Shown here: positions 48,251 to 57,900 of the stretch, piece after piece
How positions within the stretch are numbered: position 1 is the stretch's first letter
Layout of the letters: each line of letters begins with the position of its first letter
From: Linnemannia elongata
Lineage: Eukaryota; Mortierellomycota; Mortierellomycetes; Mortierellales; Mortierellaceae
NCBI GenBank assembly: GCA_036320915.1
Contig: JAXBDG010000007.1
Location: 930,001-994,000 of the forward strand
Length of the DNA stretch: 64,000 nucleotides
Direction: 5' to 3'
Notes under the pieces: model-generated
The model's input: only the letters and a program-made list of their open reading frames with translations
The model's database searches: none
Told to the model about the DNA's origin: nothing
Program-made: the position numbers and the translations under genes

Positions 48251-50055
48251 ATGGTCAAGATCCTCCCCACCCTTGTGGCCCTCTCCGCCACCCTCTCAGT
48301 CGTCCTTGGACACAAACACCACGGCCACCACGCCAGCCATGACTTCAAAGGTCTCGAGAAGCGTGCCACCACTGCTCCTGAGCCTGCTGGTTGCCCCGCC
48401 TATGCCCCTATTGCCGCAGGTGCCTGGCCCACCCTGGACTGCATCCCATACCCTCAAGACCCCCAGGTCCAGGCATGGCTCAAGTTGGTCGATATGACCA
48501 AGGTCCCTGTTTACCCTCTGTCGAACGACGGCGTTTGCCCTCCTACGACTACCACTCTCCCTGCGGCCCAGTGCTGGTGGACGTGCCAGAAGTGTACCGC
48601 TCCTGATGATATCACATTTTGTCCCCAGGCTGAGACTTGGGGTCTGACCTATGACGGTAAGTTGTGTTTATATGTTTGTGTGGGGTGTGGGTGAGAGGGG
48701 TGGTGGATAAAAAGGAGCTGCCTCTGTTTCTCTCTTTGCTCCTGGATAATTTCCGTTGAGATGCTTGTTCTTTTGTTTTTTTTTTTATTTTTCCGAAGAA
48801 AAGGAACAAAGAAATGAACGAAATGAATCCAGGCGCAGCATCAACACGGGCCAGCTGACTGACTGACCAAACCAACTGTAATTATCATATTTCCCTCCTT
48901 TTCTTCCCTACCCTTCAAAATAATAATAATAGACGGCCCATCGCCCGACTCACCCCGTCTGTACGACGACCTCAAGGCCCACAGCACCCAGGCAACCCTC
49001 TTCATCGTCGGATCCCGCGCCATCAGCTACCCCGCAACCCTGAAGCGCGCCTATGACGACGGTCACCAGATTGCCATCCATACTTGGTCTCACCCTTCGA
49101 TGACCTCGCTCTCGAACGAGCAGATCGTCGCTGAGTTGAAGTGGACCGAGAAGGCCATTGTTAGCGTCATTGGTGTTACTCCTATCTACTGGAGACCTCC
49201 CTATGGTGATGTCGATAACCGTGTCCGTGCCATTGCGACCCAGTTGGGATACAAGACTTCCATCTGGACCGATGGTTTTGATACCAACGACGTAAGTATT
49301 ATCTTGAGGGGATAATGTTTCAGTGTTGCAGCGTGAATGGCACCTCTCCGGATTGTGAAAGGATGATAAGATAGAAGAGTGATCTGCAAAATGCTAATTC
49401 ACCACCTTTTCGTTTTGTTTCTGCCATCTCCTTGGCTCCTGAATAGTGGAACATCCCTGCAGGCACTGCTACCCCTCAGTCGGTCATTGCTACCTTCCAG
49501 GGTTGGTTGAGCAAGATCCCCACTATGCCCAACGGATTCATCGTTCTTGAGCACGACTGTAAGTTTCGTTTTCTCTTTACTCTTTGCTGGTAAAAACAAA
49601 AATGGCGTTGACAATCAACCATTGCAATCCTGCTAACTGCCGATCCTATCTCATCATTTTCATCACTTTATTTTTTGTTCTCTATGCTTATAGTGTTCCC
49701 TGCAGAAGTGAACGTGTCGATCAACGGTATCCTCCCCATCGCATTCGCAGACAAGTCCCTCAAGATGATGCCCATCGCCCGCTGCCTGGGTGACGCCAAG
49801 CCCTACAAGGAAGGTGCCGGCACCTTCTCCCTCAACGGCTCGCCCGCCGCTCCTGCATCATCTTCCGCTGCTTCTGGAACTCACACTGGCACTGCTGCTG
49901 CTGGCGGTAGCACTGGTACTTCCACGGCTGGTGCGAGCACGTCGAGTGGTGGACCTACCATCATCAACAACTCTGCTGCTAGGGGATCAGCAGTTTCTGC
50001 GGCCTTGATGGTCGGATCTGCTATGGTCTTGGCTGTCGTTCCCGCTATTTTTTAA
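48251..50055 (+). CDS. Chitin deacetylase 2, tandem paralogue, GPI-type
   Basis: Same family and layout as its upstream neighbour. Four exons: 48251-48656, 48933-49291, 49447-49558 and 49694-50055, giving 412 aa. Signal peptide of about 20 residues, a His-rich stretch (HKHHGHHASH) that might bind metal, a KR site, then the Cys-rich CWWTCQKC block. CE4 motifs TYDDGPSP, HTWSH, RPPYGD, FDTNDW and FIVLEHD are all present, so it should be active. A longer Ser/Thr/Ala/Gly-rich stalk precedes a hydrophobic GPI signal (ALMVGSAMVLAVVPAIF). Introns 1, 2 and 3 match introns 1, 3 and 4 of the first gene; the intron inside the RPPFG motif is absent. The start at 48251 is chosen over 48218 because it begins the signal peptide directly. 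Confidence 0.95.
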
Positions 50056-50355
50056 ATTAGGAGAGGTGGTTGCTATGTGATTTAGATATAACCATATATA
50101 TATTCCGATTTTTTAAAACGTTCATGATATTTTTTTTTTCCTCCACACAATTACATGCTGTTTGAACCTTCTGTTGCTTGTTGTTCACGCACAAACTGTT
50201 GCGCTTAAAGTCTGGGTTCATAGAGCTAGTTGACTTGCTATTGAAGGGGACACCACTGCTTACTTTTGAATAGTCACTTCTTACAAGCCATCTGGGGACT
50301 TTCAGTCTTAATAAACAACGTACTGTAATGCATCAACATCATTTTTTTATTTGTC
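50056..50355. other. Short intergenic spacer before the inverted repeat
   Basis: 3' UTR of the second deacetylase. No other signal seen. Confidence 0.5.
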
Positions 50356-50374
50356 TTTTTTTTTGTACACAATT

Positions 50375-50827
50375 TTATTTCTCTGGCAAACAGAACAAAA
50401 GGAAGCATTTGGAAGTAAAGACCAAACTCTTCAGTGCACCATCCGCCCAATTACAGTCCGGTCCAGCACCTGGCTCTGCACAACAATTGTCCCTGCTCTT
50501 CACAGCAATAATGGAAGAAAATAGAACTAGATACGTATGAAAAAAGATCCTTCCCATCCTCTCCATCAATGATAACTTCCTCCTTCCCAATAAACTCTCC
50601 AACAGCCGCTCGTCAGCTGCGCGTGGTTCCTTGGTCGATCCAGGGCAGATCCGATCCTCATGTGTGGCTAGCGAAGCGCCACACGGGCAGAAACAATCAC
50701 GCGTGATGTAACCATATCCTTGACTCCAGTTGCCACGGGCGCCTGTGTATTTTGATGTCTTGTCCTTGGCAGATATGCCCTGGGTCTGCTCATACGCGAT
50801 CGTCGCGGAGCATCGGGTTTCCATCAT
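50375..50827 (-). CDS. ORF of unknown function in the left arm, possible retroelement 3' end
   Basis: A 150-codon frame with no family I can name. It contains CFCPCGASLATHEDRICPG, a Cys/His arrangement that recalls the short zinc-knuckle tail of some non-LTR reverse transcriptases, followed by a Leu/Arg-rich helix. An AATAAA and then a poly(A) tract follow on the same strand at 50390-50356, as expected for a retroposed 3' end. No reverse transcriptase domain is present, so at best this is a 5'-truncated remnant. The copy in the right arm is broken. Confidence 0.35.
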   Translation of the reverse strand: MMETRCSATIAYEQTQGISAKDKTSKYTGARGNWSQGYGYITRDCFCPCGASLATHEDRICPGSTKEPRAADERLLESLLGRRKLSLMERMGRIFFHTYLVLFSSIIAVKSRDNCCAEPGAGPDCNWADGALKSLVFTSKCFLLFCLPEK

Positions 50828-50965
50828 GTGTCTTTGAATCCGTTCGCATTCTCTCCTTTATCGCCAAATGGCACCCTTGTTTCTAATGACTATTCGAACG
50901 TGTATGTGTGATTGTTCATTTAATTTCTTTGGAACCCTGCACTCTGGGTACCCAGGGTATTCATG

Positions 50966-50997
50966 CCGGGGCCCCAGAAAAGAAAGGGGGGCCCCGG
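50966..50997. repeat. GC-rich perfect hairpin
   Basis: CCGGGGCCCC and its exact reverse complement are separated by a 12-base A/G loop. A GGGTACCC palindrome lies just upstream. The same hairpin is in the right arm near 54000-54025. Confidence 0.85.
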
Positions 50998-51105
50998 AAG
51001 GCCAAAAAAAGACCTATTTGGGCGATTTTTACATATGTTTCGTGCACTGATGATGAGCCGCGAGAATGAGTTTGAAATAAAATTCAAGTACCACAAGAAG
51101 CTCAT

Positions 51106-51177
51106 TCCTTGGTAGTATAGTGGTGAGTATCTCCGCCTGTCACGCGGAAGACCGGGGTTCAATTCCCCGCCAAGGAG
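51106..51177 (+). tRNA. tRNA-Asp (GTC), left-arm copy
   Basis: A 72-nt cloverleaf. The acceptor stem TCCTTGG pairs fully with CCAAGGA, with G as discriminator. The anticodon loop CTGTCAC gives anticodon GTC. The T arm GGGGTTCAATTCCCC carries the B box, and there is no intron. Identical to the copy at 53813-53884. Confidence 0.97.
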
Positions 51178-51257
51178 CTTATCTTTTGCATCTTTTGGTT
51201 TTCGGGGTCGTTCTCTTCTTTTTTTGCCAATCTCTAGTGGGTTAACCTATTTGACAA

Positions 51258-51655
51258 CCCGGGTTGCTCGAATTATTCGACAACTTCGTACTAAGTCCAT
51301 GTAACTCAATTTTTTTGTTTTCAAAACGAAAACGTGGACAGGAGAGGCTTAACTCATGGAGACAGCTTGCTTCCCTTCGCGCTCCCTCGGAGCATCATTT
51401 GCGCACCCTCAGAGTAGATCATTGAAGCGTTTTTGGCTGAAATTATCACTTTTAGCTACTGACAAACCGTGGTGATGACGATATGGGACACGAACTCCAT
51501 GAATTGAACCACAGGAAGCAGGGCAACAAATTGAACACATTAGTAACGAGCTTGTGATATTGCAGCAAGGTGCTAAGGTGCTGTGTAAAAAAAACAAAAA
51601 AAGTGAGTTGCATGGACTTAGTACGGGGGTTGTCGAATAATTCGAGCAACCCGGG
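51258..51655. mobile_element. MITE-like element, left-arm copy
   Basis: A 398-bp element with about 60-bp terminal inverted repeats beginning CCCGGGTTGCTCGAATTATT, continuing through GTACTAAGTCCATG. Each terminal repeat contains the near-palindrome GTTGCTCGAATTATTCGACA(AC). It has no transposase frame, so it would be non-autonomous. I see no clear target-site duplication. Confidence 0.75.
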
Positions 51656-51710
51656 CTGCCAAGTAGAATATTCCATCTCTAGTTGGTATCGCTGGGTAAA
51701 TGAGCTGGGA

Positions 51711-52529
51711 GGATATATCTATTTGTTGCCCATCTTTTTTTGGCTTCTTACATGTTGCCCATAGTGAAGTCTATTCGTTGCCCACAATTATACTCAAAAC
51801 CGGTGCCCATCCCAAGATCTTAATTGTTGCCCAAGGCTCTGCCGTTATACGTTGCCCTATCCTCCTTCCCCCACCTGCGCCGCGGCATCATCTATCTGTA
51901 GAGAATCAATCTCTTTGTACGTATCCCATGGATGTGCACCAGGAACTCATAGGTCAGGGGGAGGGGGACGTGTCTTCTCTTCACAGTCATTTTGCCACGA
52001 ATTGTACACTTTGACATAGCTTTATTTCGTACGCGTGTTCACTGTCCCATATGCTGCACCAGCTCTAGGTCTGTAGGTCTGTACTCTTCTTCCTTTCATG
52101 GTCAATTAACCCATACCAGTATGAGAGAGAGAAAAGAGAAAGAGAGAAAGAGAGTAAGATGAACTCATAGATAGGTACATGTCTTAATACATAAGGCAAC
52201 ATATCTACGCGAAACTCAGGGTGTACGCGAAACTCAGAGGTACATAGCTCGATACATAAGGCAACCATGTCGGTAATGGTGGAGGTGGGAGGAGAGAACG
52301 AGAAAGGGAGGAAAGAAAGTGCCCCTCTCATAAGGATACAATTCAACACATTGGGTAACTATGTCGAAGGCAACAAATAATTTTGCGGGGTGGGCAACAG
52401 AATGGCGTTTTTTTGGCAACGTATAAGAGTATTCTATCTCCGATGGCAACCGGGGAGGGCAATGAATAGACTTCACTATGGGCAACATATAAGAAGCCAA
52501 AAAAAGGTGGGCAACAAATAGATATATCC
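51711..52529. mobile_element. Central 0.8 kb element with terminal inverted repeats and GTTGCCC iterons
   Basis: An 819-bp element. Terminal repeats of about 78 bp (51711-51788 against 52453-52529) start GGATATATCTATTTGTTGCC. GTTGCC(C) recurs at least five times in the left part on + and as GGCAAC(CC) at least seven times in the right part, so the motifs point inward from both ends. The middle has direct repeats of ACGCGAAACTCAG and ACATAAGGCAAC near 52185-52270. No transposase is coded. Subterminal repeated motifs like this are typical of hAT-type and related DNA transposons. Confidence 0.65.
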
Positions 52530-53345
52530 GGGAGGGGGGGTTAGCCATGAAATCGCAGATTTCTTTTGTTTTAATAAGCGCGTTGTATGTAGCGCACAGC
52601 CACGATGAAAATGATTGACAATCAAGATATGTAAGATAGACGGTGCCTGAATTTTTTTGTTGGATAACCTTTTTGATCAGTTGAAAGTCGCTAGAAGCAT
52701 TGTGATGCCTGAAATGTCCCCTCCCCTCCTCTCTCTCTCCTATTTCCCCTCTTAGGCGCCATATCCAGTACCATTAGCGTTGCTGTAAGTGACACCGAAT
52801 AACAGAGAGGTAAGAAAAAAATCACATTTCATACGAATATTAGGAGGAATATACAATGACTCGAGTAAAAGACAAAACAAAAAAAAAAAATGAAAATGGG
52901 AGCGCAGGTTCCTCTTTGTTTTTTTTCGTCTCTCTTGACTGTTCGAGTAGCTTGCCGTCAAAAGAAGCTAAGGTGTTCAAAGTAGTTGTATTCGTGTCTG
53001 CCTTTTGCCTATTGTTTGGAACTTTTTTTATTTTTTTATTTTTTTATTTTTTTACTTTTTTTTTTAATTGAGTTAACCGGTTAACAGTTGGAATGGTCAA
53101 CAGATCGACCATAAACTTATTAACCTGCAATAGGTGAGCCACCAAAGACCAAGCAATCGACTCGAGTTTTGGACAGATTAACCGACACGATCAACCAGTC
53201 AATTCATTTTTTACCAGTCAAAACCCCTGTTCTTGCCCCTACCCTGCAAAGTGCAAATCCCGGCGCCGGCCCCTAAGATAAAAAAAAAAAAAGATGACAG
53301 CAAGGCTATATCTTTCAATCAAGCAAAAAAAAAGAAAAGAAGCGC
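52530..53345. other. Unique spacer between the central element and the right arm
   Basis: AT-rich sequence with T runs and repeated CAAC/GGTTAAC-type words near 53070-53220. No gene seen. Confidence 0.45.
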
Positions 53346-53364
53346 GGAATATTCTACTTGGCAG

Positions 53365-53752
53365 CCCGGGTTGCTCGAATTATTCGACAACCCCCGTACT
53401 AAGTCCATGCAACTCACTTTTTTTGTTTTTTTTACACAACACCTTGTTGCAATATCACAAGCTCGTTACTAATGTGTTAAATTCGTTGCCCTGCTTCTTG
53501 TGGTTCAATTCATGGAGTTCGTGTCCCATATCGTTATCACCACGGCTTGTCAGTAGCTAAAAAGTAATAAATTCAGCCAAAACGCTTCAATGATCTACTC
53601 TGAGGGTGCGCAAATGATGCTCCGAGGGAGCGCGAAGGGAAGCAAGCTGTCTCCATGAGTTTGGCCTCTCCTGTCCACGTTTTCGTCTTGAAACCAAAAA
53701 AAGTGAGTTACAGGACTTAGTACGAAGTTGTCGAATAATTCGAGTAACCCAA
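53365..53752. mobile_element. MITE-like element, right-arm copy
   Basis: Inverted copy of the element at 51258-51655. It differs by small indels and substitutions, mainly in the tRNA-side terminal repeat (GAGTAACCC for GAGCAACCC). Confidence 0.75.
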
Positions 53753-53812
53753 GAAGCGCAATAGTAGGAACCTGTCGCAGGAGGGAGTAACAAAAAATGT
53801 GCAAAAGATAAG

Positions 53813-53884
53813 CTCCTTGGCGGGGAATTGAACCCCGGTCTTCCGCGTGACAGGCGGAGATACTCACCACTATACTACCAAGGA
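53813..53884 (-). tRNA. tRNA-Asp (GTC), right-arm copy
   Basis: Reverse-complement identical to the left-arm tRNA over all 72 bases, with intact stems, anticodon GTC and A/B boxes. Because the arms around it have diverged by substitutions and indels while the tRNA has not, both copies may be functional. Confidence 0.97.
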
Positions 53885-54159
53885 ATGAGCTTCTTGTGGT
53901 ACTTGAATTTTATTTCAAACTCATTCTCGCGGCTCATCATCAGTGCACGAAACATATGTAAAAATCGCCCAAATAGGTCTTTTTTTGGCCTTCCGGGGCC
54001 CCCCTTTCTTTTCTGGGGCCCCGGCATGAATACCCTGGGTACCCAGAGTGCAGGGTTCCAAAGAAATTAAATGAACAATCACACATACACGTTCGAATAG
54101 TCATTAGAAACAAGGGTGCCATTTGGCGATAAAGGAGAGAATGCGAACGGATTCAAAGA

Positions 54160-54545
54160 CACATGATGGAAACCCCGATGCTCCGCGACGATCGCGTGGG
54201 AGTAGATCCAGGGCATCTCTGCCAAGGACAAGACATCAAAATACACAGGCGCCCGTGGCAACTGGAGTCAAGGATATGGTTACATCACGCGTGATTGTTT
54301 CTGCCCGTGTGGCGCTTCGCTAGCCACACATGAGGATCGGATCTGCCCTGGATCGACCAAGGAACCACGAGCAGCTGACGGGCGGCTGTTGGAGAGTTTA
54401 ATGGGAAGGAGGAAGTTATCATTGATGGAGAGGATGGGAAGGATCTTTTTTCATACGTATCTAGTTCTATTTTCTTCCATTATTGCTGTGAAGAGCAGCT
54501 ACAATTGTTGCGCAGAGCCAGGTGCCGGACCGGACTGTGACTGAC
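54160..54545 (+). pseudogene. Broken right-arm copy of the 150-codon ORF
   Basis: Aligned with 50375-50827, this copy has one extra C soon after the start (frameshift) and a CAG-to-TAG change about a dozen codons later. Near the end, GAC TGA replaces AAT TGG, so the frame stops early. The Cys/His motif region is still nearly identical at DNA level. Confidence 0.6.
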
Positions 54546-54634
54546 GGATGGTTCTCTGAAGAGTTTGGTCTGTAGTCCCCTTTACTTCCAAATGCCTCCT
54601 TTGTGTATTTTGTTGGTAAACCAAAATTGTGTAC

Positions 54635-54650
54635 AAAAAAAAAAAAAAAA
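54635..54650 (+). repeat. Poly(A) run at the outer end of the right arm
   Basis: A16 immediately follows GTGTAC, mirrored by T9 before GTACAC at 50356-50364 in the left arm. This is where the homology stops. Confidence 0.85.
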
Positions 54651-54917
54651 GTGTCGTACCTCACCCTCCAGCGTGGATACAGAGTCTCACATTTAGAGAA
54701 CTTTTTGCTGGACATTGTATTATGGTCATGTAGATAGCCACATTCAAGATACTGAAAATTGCACTTTGTCGGTCGTGTTTTTCAGTAAGGCAGGTGTGTA
54801 GTGCTAAAAATGTCATTCAAACAAAAAGCTCGAAAAGATAATCAATCGCACAAAGGGTGTGCCTTGATGGTTGCTGGTTTATTTGACAAGGAGTGATAAA
54901 TACTAGCAGAAAAATGC

Positions 54918-57900
54918 CTAATGGACAAGGCTTTGGGCATAGACTCGAGCATCGTTCACAAAGTCATACAACCCATCCCGATACTCGCTAGCATCTCCAA
55001 TACGCGCCAGATCCATCCACAAAGCCTCCTTCATTGAGTCCGAGAACTGCACCTCAGTCAAAGAGCGAGGAGATCTGCTACTGGCAAGTCCCCCAGGTGA
55101 GTGACCCCCAGGAGTACCCCTTCCATTGCCATTGACAGAAGCTGTCGAAGACAGAGAGGAGGCAACAGTGACTTGCGAAGGTTCCATAGCAGCGACAAAT
55201 CTCTTGAGATCACCGTGCCAGACCTCCAAGAACTTTTCTGTACCGCTGCTACCGCCTTCTCGATCATTATTGACCATCTTGTGAACAAGACCTGCCAGAT
55301 CCTCCAGCAAGAGATCTTGCTCATGATTCAGCGCAAGGCCGAACACAATCTTCAAAAACTCGTTTCGGTACGTCAACTGGAACTCGGGGCGATCAAACAG
55401 TCGACAGAGGTTGTGGTCCTGCAGCGACACAAGGATCTCGATCGAGTGGCGGACAAGCTCAGGTTCTGGCCGGCAGATTCCACGCGCCAGGTATTCCATA
55501 CAGCTCTGTAATGCCTGATTCCGAAGGTTATCATCCTCAATCGAAGCCGCAACAAGACCATTCTGACTCTGTACCTTGAAAAAGTATCGAGAATGCTGCG
55601 ACAGCAATGTCTTGATGGTCGAGAGAAACGCTGTCATTAGATCAATCACCCCATTCTCCTGACCGTTGCCCTGACTCCTTTGCCCAAGCTGTGCCTGCGC
55701 ACCCAAGGCGTCGGCGCCCACAGAACCTTGTCCTTGAGCACCAAACAGCCTTGGTCCGAGCTGAGAGAACAAAAACTGCATAAATTCGGCCAGGAAACGT
55801 GAGATCTCCTTGCCGGGAAGCCCCATCACAGTGTCCAGAATCGAGAGCGATATCCGGATCCGCTCAATAATCTGGCGCTGTTGCTGGGCAATCGATCCTT
55901 GGTGTAGGTGTTGGGGTGTTCCGTTTGCAGAGACTGGGAAAGCGGCATCTAGCAAAGCGGGGCTTGTCAAACGGTCCATCAACACTCGTGTGATCTCCAT
56001 GCAGTGACTTGTACCTAGCTGGCGATAAAGGCACTTGATTGTCGCCTTGAAGTATCGCAAAATATCCATTGACAGCACTAGTGGTATGGAAGTTGAAACT
56101 GATCAGTCGATTGAACTACAAAGGCCATTGTCTTGTAAATGCAAAGACGTATGTCGGTGGCTTACCATGGTCCTCAAAGTACACTTCAAAGAACTCTTGA
56201 ACGAGAGGAAGTGCTGGCTTCAGTCCTTCAAAGACAATTGTCCTGGATAACACCGAAGCTTCATCGACAGAGTTGATCAGTGCCCGCAGAATCGTCAATG
56301 ACCTGTGCACTCGAAGTTTAGCTAAGAGGTAGCAAATAATGGAGATAGGGGGTCAATGAGACTGGACAACATTGGTTCGTAATATATACAAGTTAGATCA
56401 GTGCGAGATTTTGTAGGTTTTAAGTACCTTCGCCCGCTGTGAGACCACTGTTATGGCCAGATCTCGATTCCTGCAGGGCGGTCTGTAAAGGATAGATGAC
56501 TTGGGCAACCAGGCTGTCAAAGATCTACAAAGATAAAAGGGTTTATGAAGAATGTTAACGATTACGCTGCCAATTGAAAGAGGTGCAATTGGTACAGCAA
56601 AAATATACATGATGATATGTACCTGCTGTTCCTGGCCTGATTTCTGCTCTTGTATAACACCGTTACTGAGCGCCACGAATGCCACACAAAAGAGTTCGTC
56701 GTTGGGTGTCATCCCTTGCCGCCCTTCGTCTACATCGGTATCGAGTCCTTTTGAAGCGGGAAAGTCAGCACCCATGAAGCTGCTGGTCGACAAGGCATTC
56801 TGACTGAGACAGGACGCCATCTCTAGCGTCGAGTTCAGCTGCCAGAACAAAGGCGCACCGGGCGACATAGCACTGGTAGGAACCTTGACCTGCCTCGTAA
56901 GCGTCGATAGTGTGTTGGCAGAAGTCAAAAGTAGCCGTCGGTCCATGACTGAGAATGACATGCAGCCAGGTCCGAGGAATGTGCCGCCGGGTACTGGGGA
57001 TGACTGACTTGGGTTGGTTGAAGGTGACGCGGGGAGTAGGGACTGGAAAAGTTGCTCCGAAATTTGCGCCAGCTCCTGGTATATTTCCTTCGCAATGAGT
57101 GCCCTGGGTGGTGATCCACCTTCTGCCATGGGTCTGACTTCTGCCTTCCAGAGGAGATCCAGCCAAGGTATCAGTGGCAAAAGGCAATCGAACAACGCCA
57201 GCGTTCTAAGTAGAGTTTAAATAGAAAAGACATTGTAAGTGAAAACGTACAATAGCTTCATGTCCCCTGGTAACATTTGCGCGACTCCGAGATAGAATTA
57301 ATCCCTACATTGAGCCTGTGAGTTCCACTTCGTCTTTTCCTGGACGTTTTGCTCCTCCAATAGCAATGATATAATGTTCGATCGATAGCTTGGTCATCCT
57401 TGTCAGATAGATCATTAGATTGGACGTGTATTCACGCCGTGGCTCAAAGTTCTGCAAAAAGTTGTACGCCACCCTTGACAAAATCCCTAATGTCACCGGT
57501 AACTAGAAAATATAAAATAATTGATGTTAGGCGCGCGAATCAAACCTGCTTAGAAAAACCATCAACGTGTATTAACCCCAGCGTGAAAGCATACCGTTTT
57601 GCATTCGTCGATTTCCCGCTCTGCATACAATCTAAGTTGCGATTTGAGTAAAGGATCCTATAAACAGGAAGTGGAAATCAATATCAGCATCGTGGTAACT
57701 CCACGGAAAAAGGACGATCAAAGATTAAGAGCCGCAGCTTACCAGCATCTCAATGACCTCCTCGGTAAAGACTTCGCCGACAAGGCCAACAAAGCTCTCA
57801 ACAAGTTCAGTTAATTCTTCCAAGTCTTCCTCGTCTTCGACTTCGAATGTAGAAAACGCGTCTTCGGACCGCGTCGCTCCTTTCATTTTGTAAAACTTTT

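Larger units (their letters stand above)
50356..51674 (+). repeat. Left arm of a 4.3 kb inverted repeat
   Basis: Reads almost identically, in reverse complement, to 53346-54650. It contains in order a T9 run (poly(A) on minus), an ORF relic, a GC hairpin, tRNA-Asp and a MITE-like element. The only large non-matching piece is about 60-70 bases between the tRNA and the MITE (51190-51255 against 53750-53803). Confidence 0.92.
53346..54650 (-). repeat. Right arm of the 4.3 kb inverted repeat
   Basis: Reverse complement of the left arm. Both arms end, on the central side, at the same GGAATATTC sequence and, on the outer side, just after GTGTACA plus a poly(A) run (A16 here, A9 in the left arm). 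Beyond those points the flanks do not match. Confidence 0.92.

Noticed and set aside
50920..51162. 80-codon ORF present identically in both arms (also 53828-54070)
   Set aside because: It runs through the tRNA-Asp gene; identity is explained by the arm duplication and tRNA conservation.
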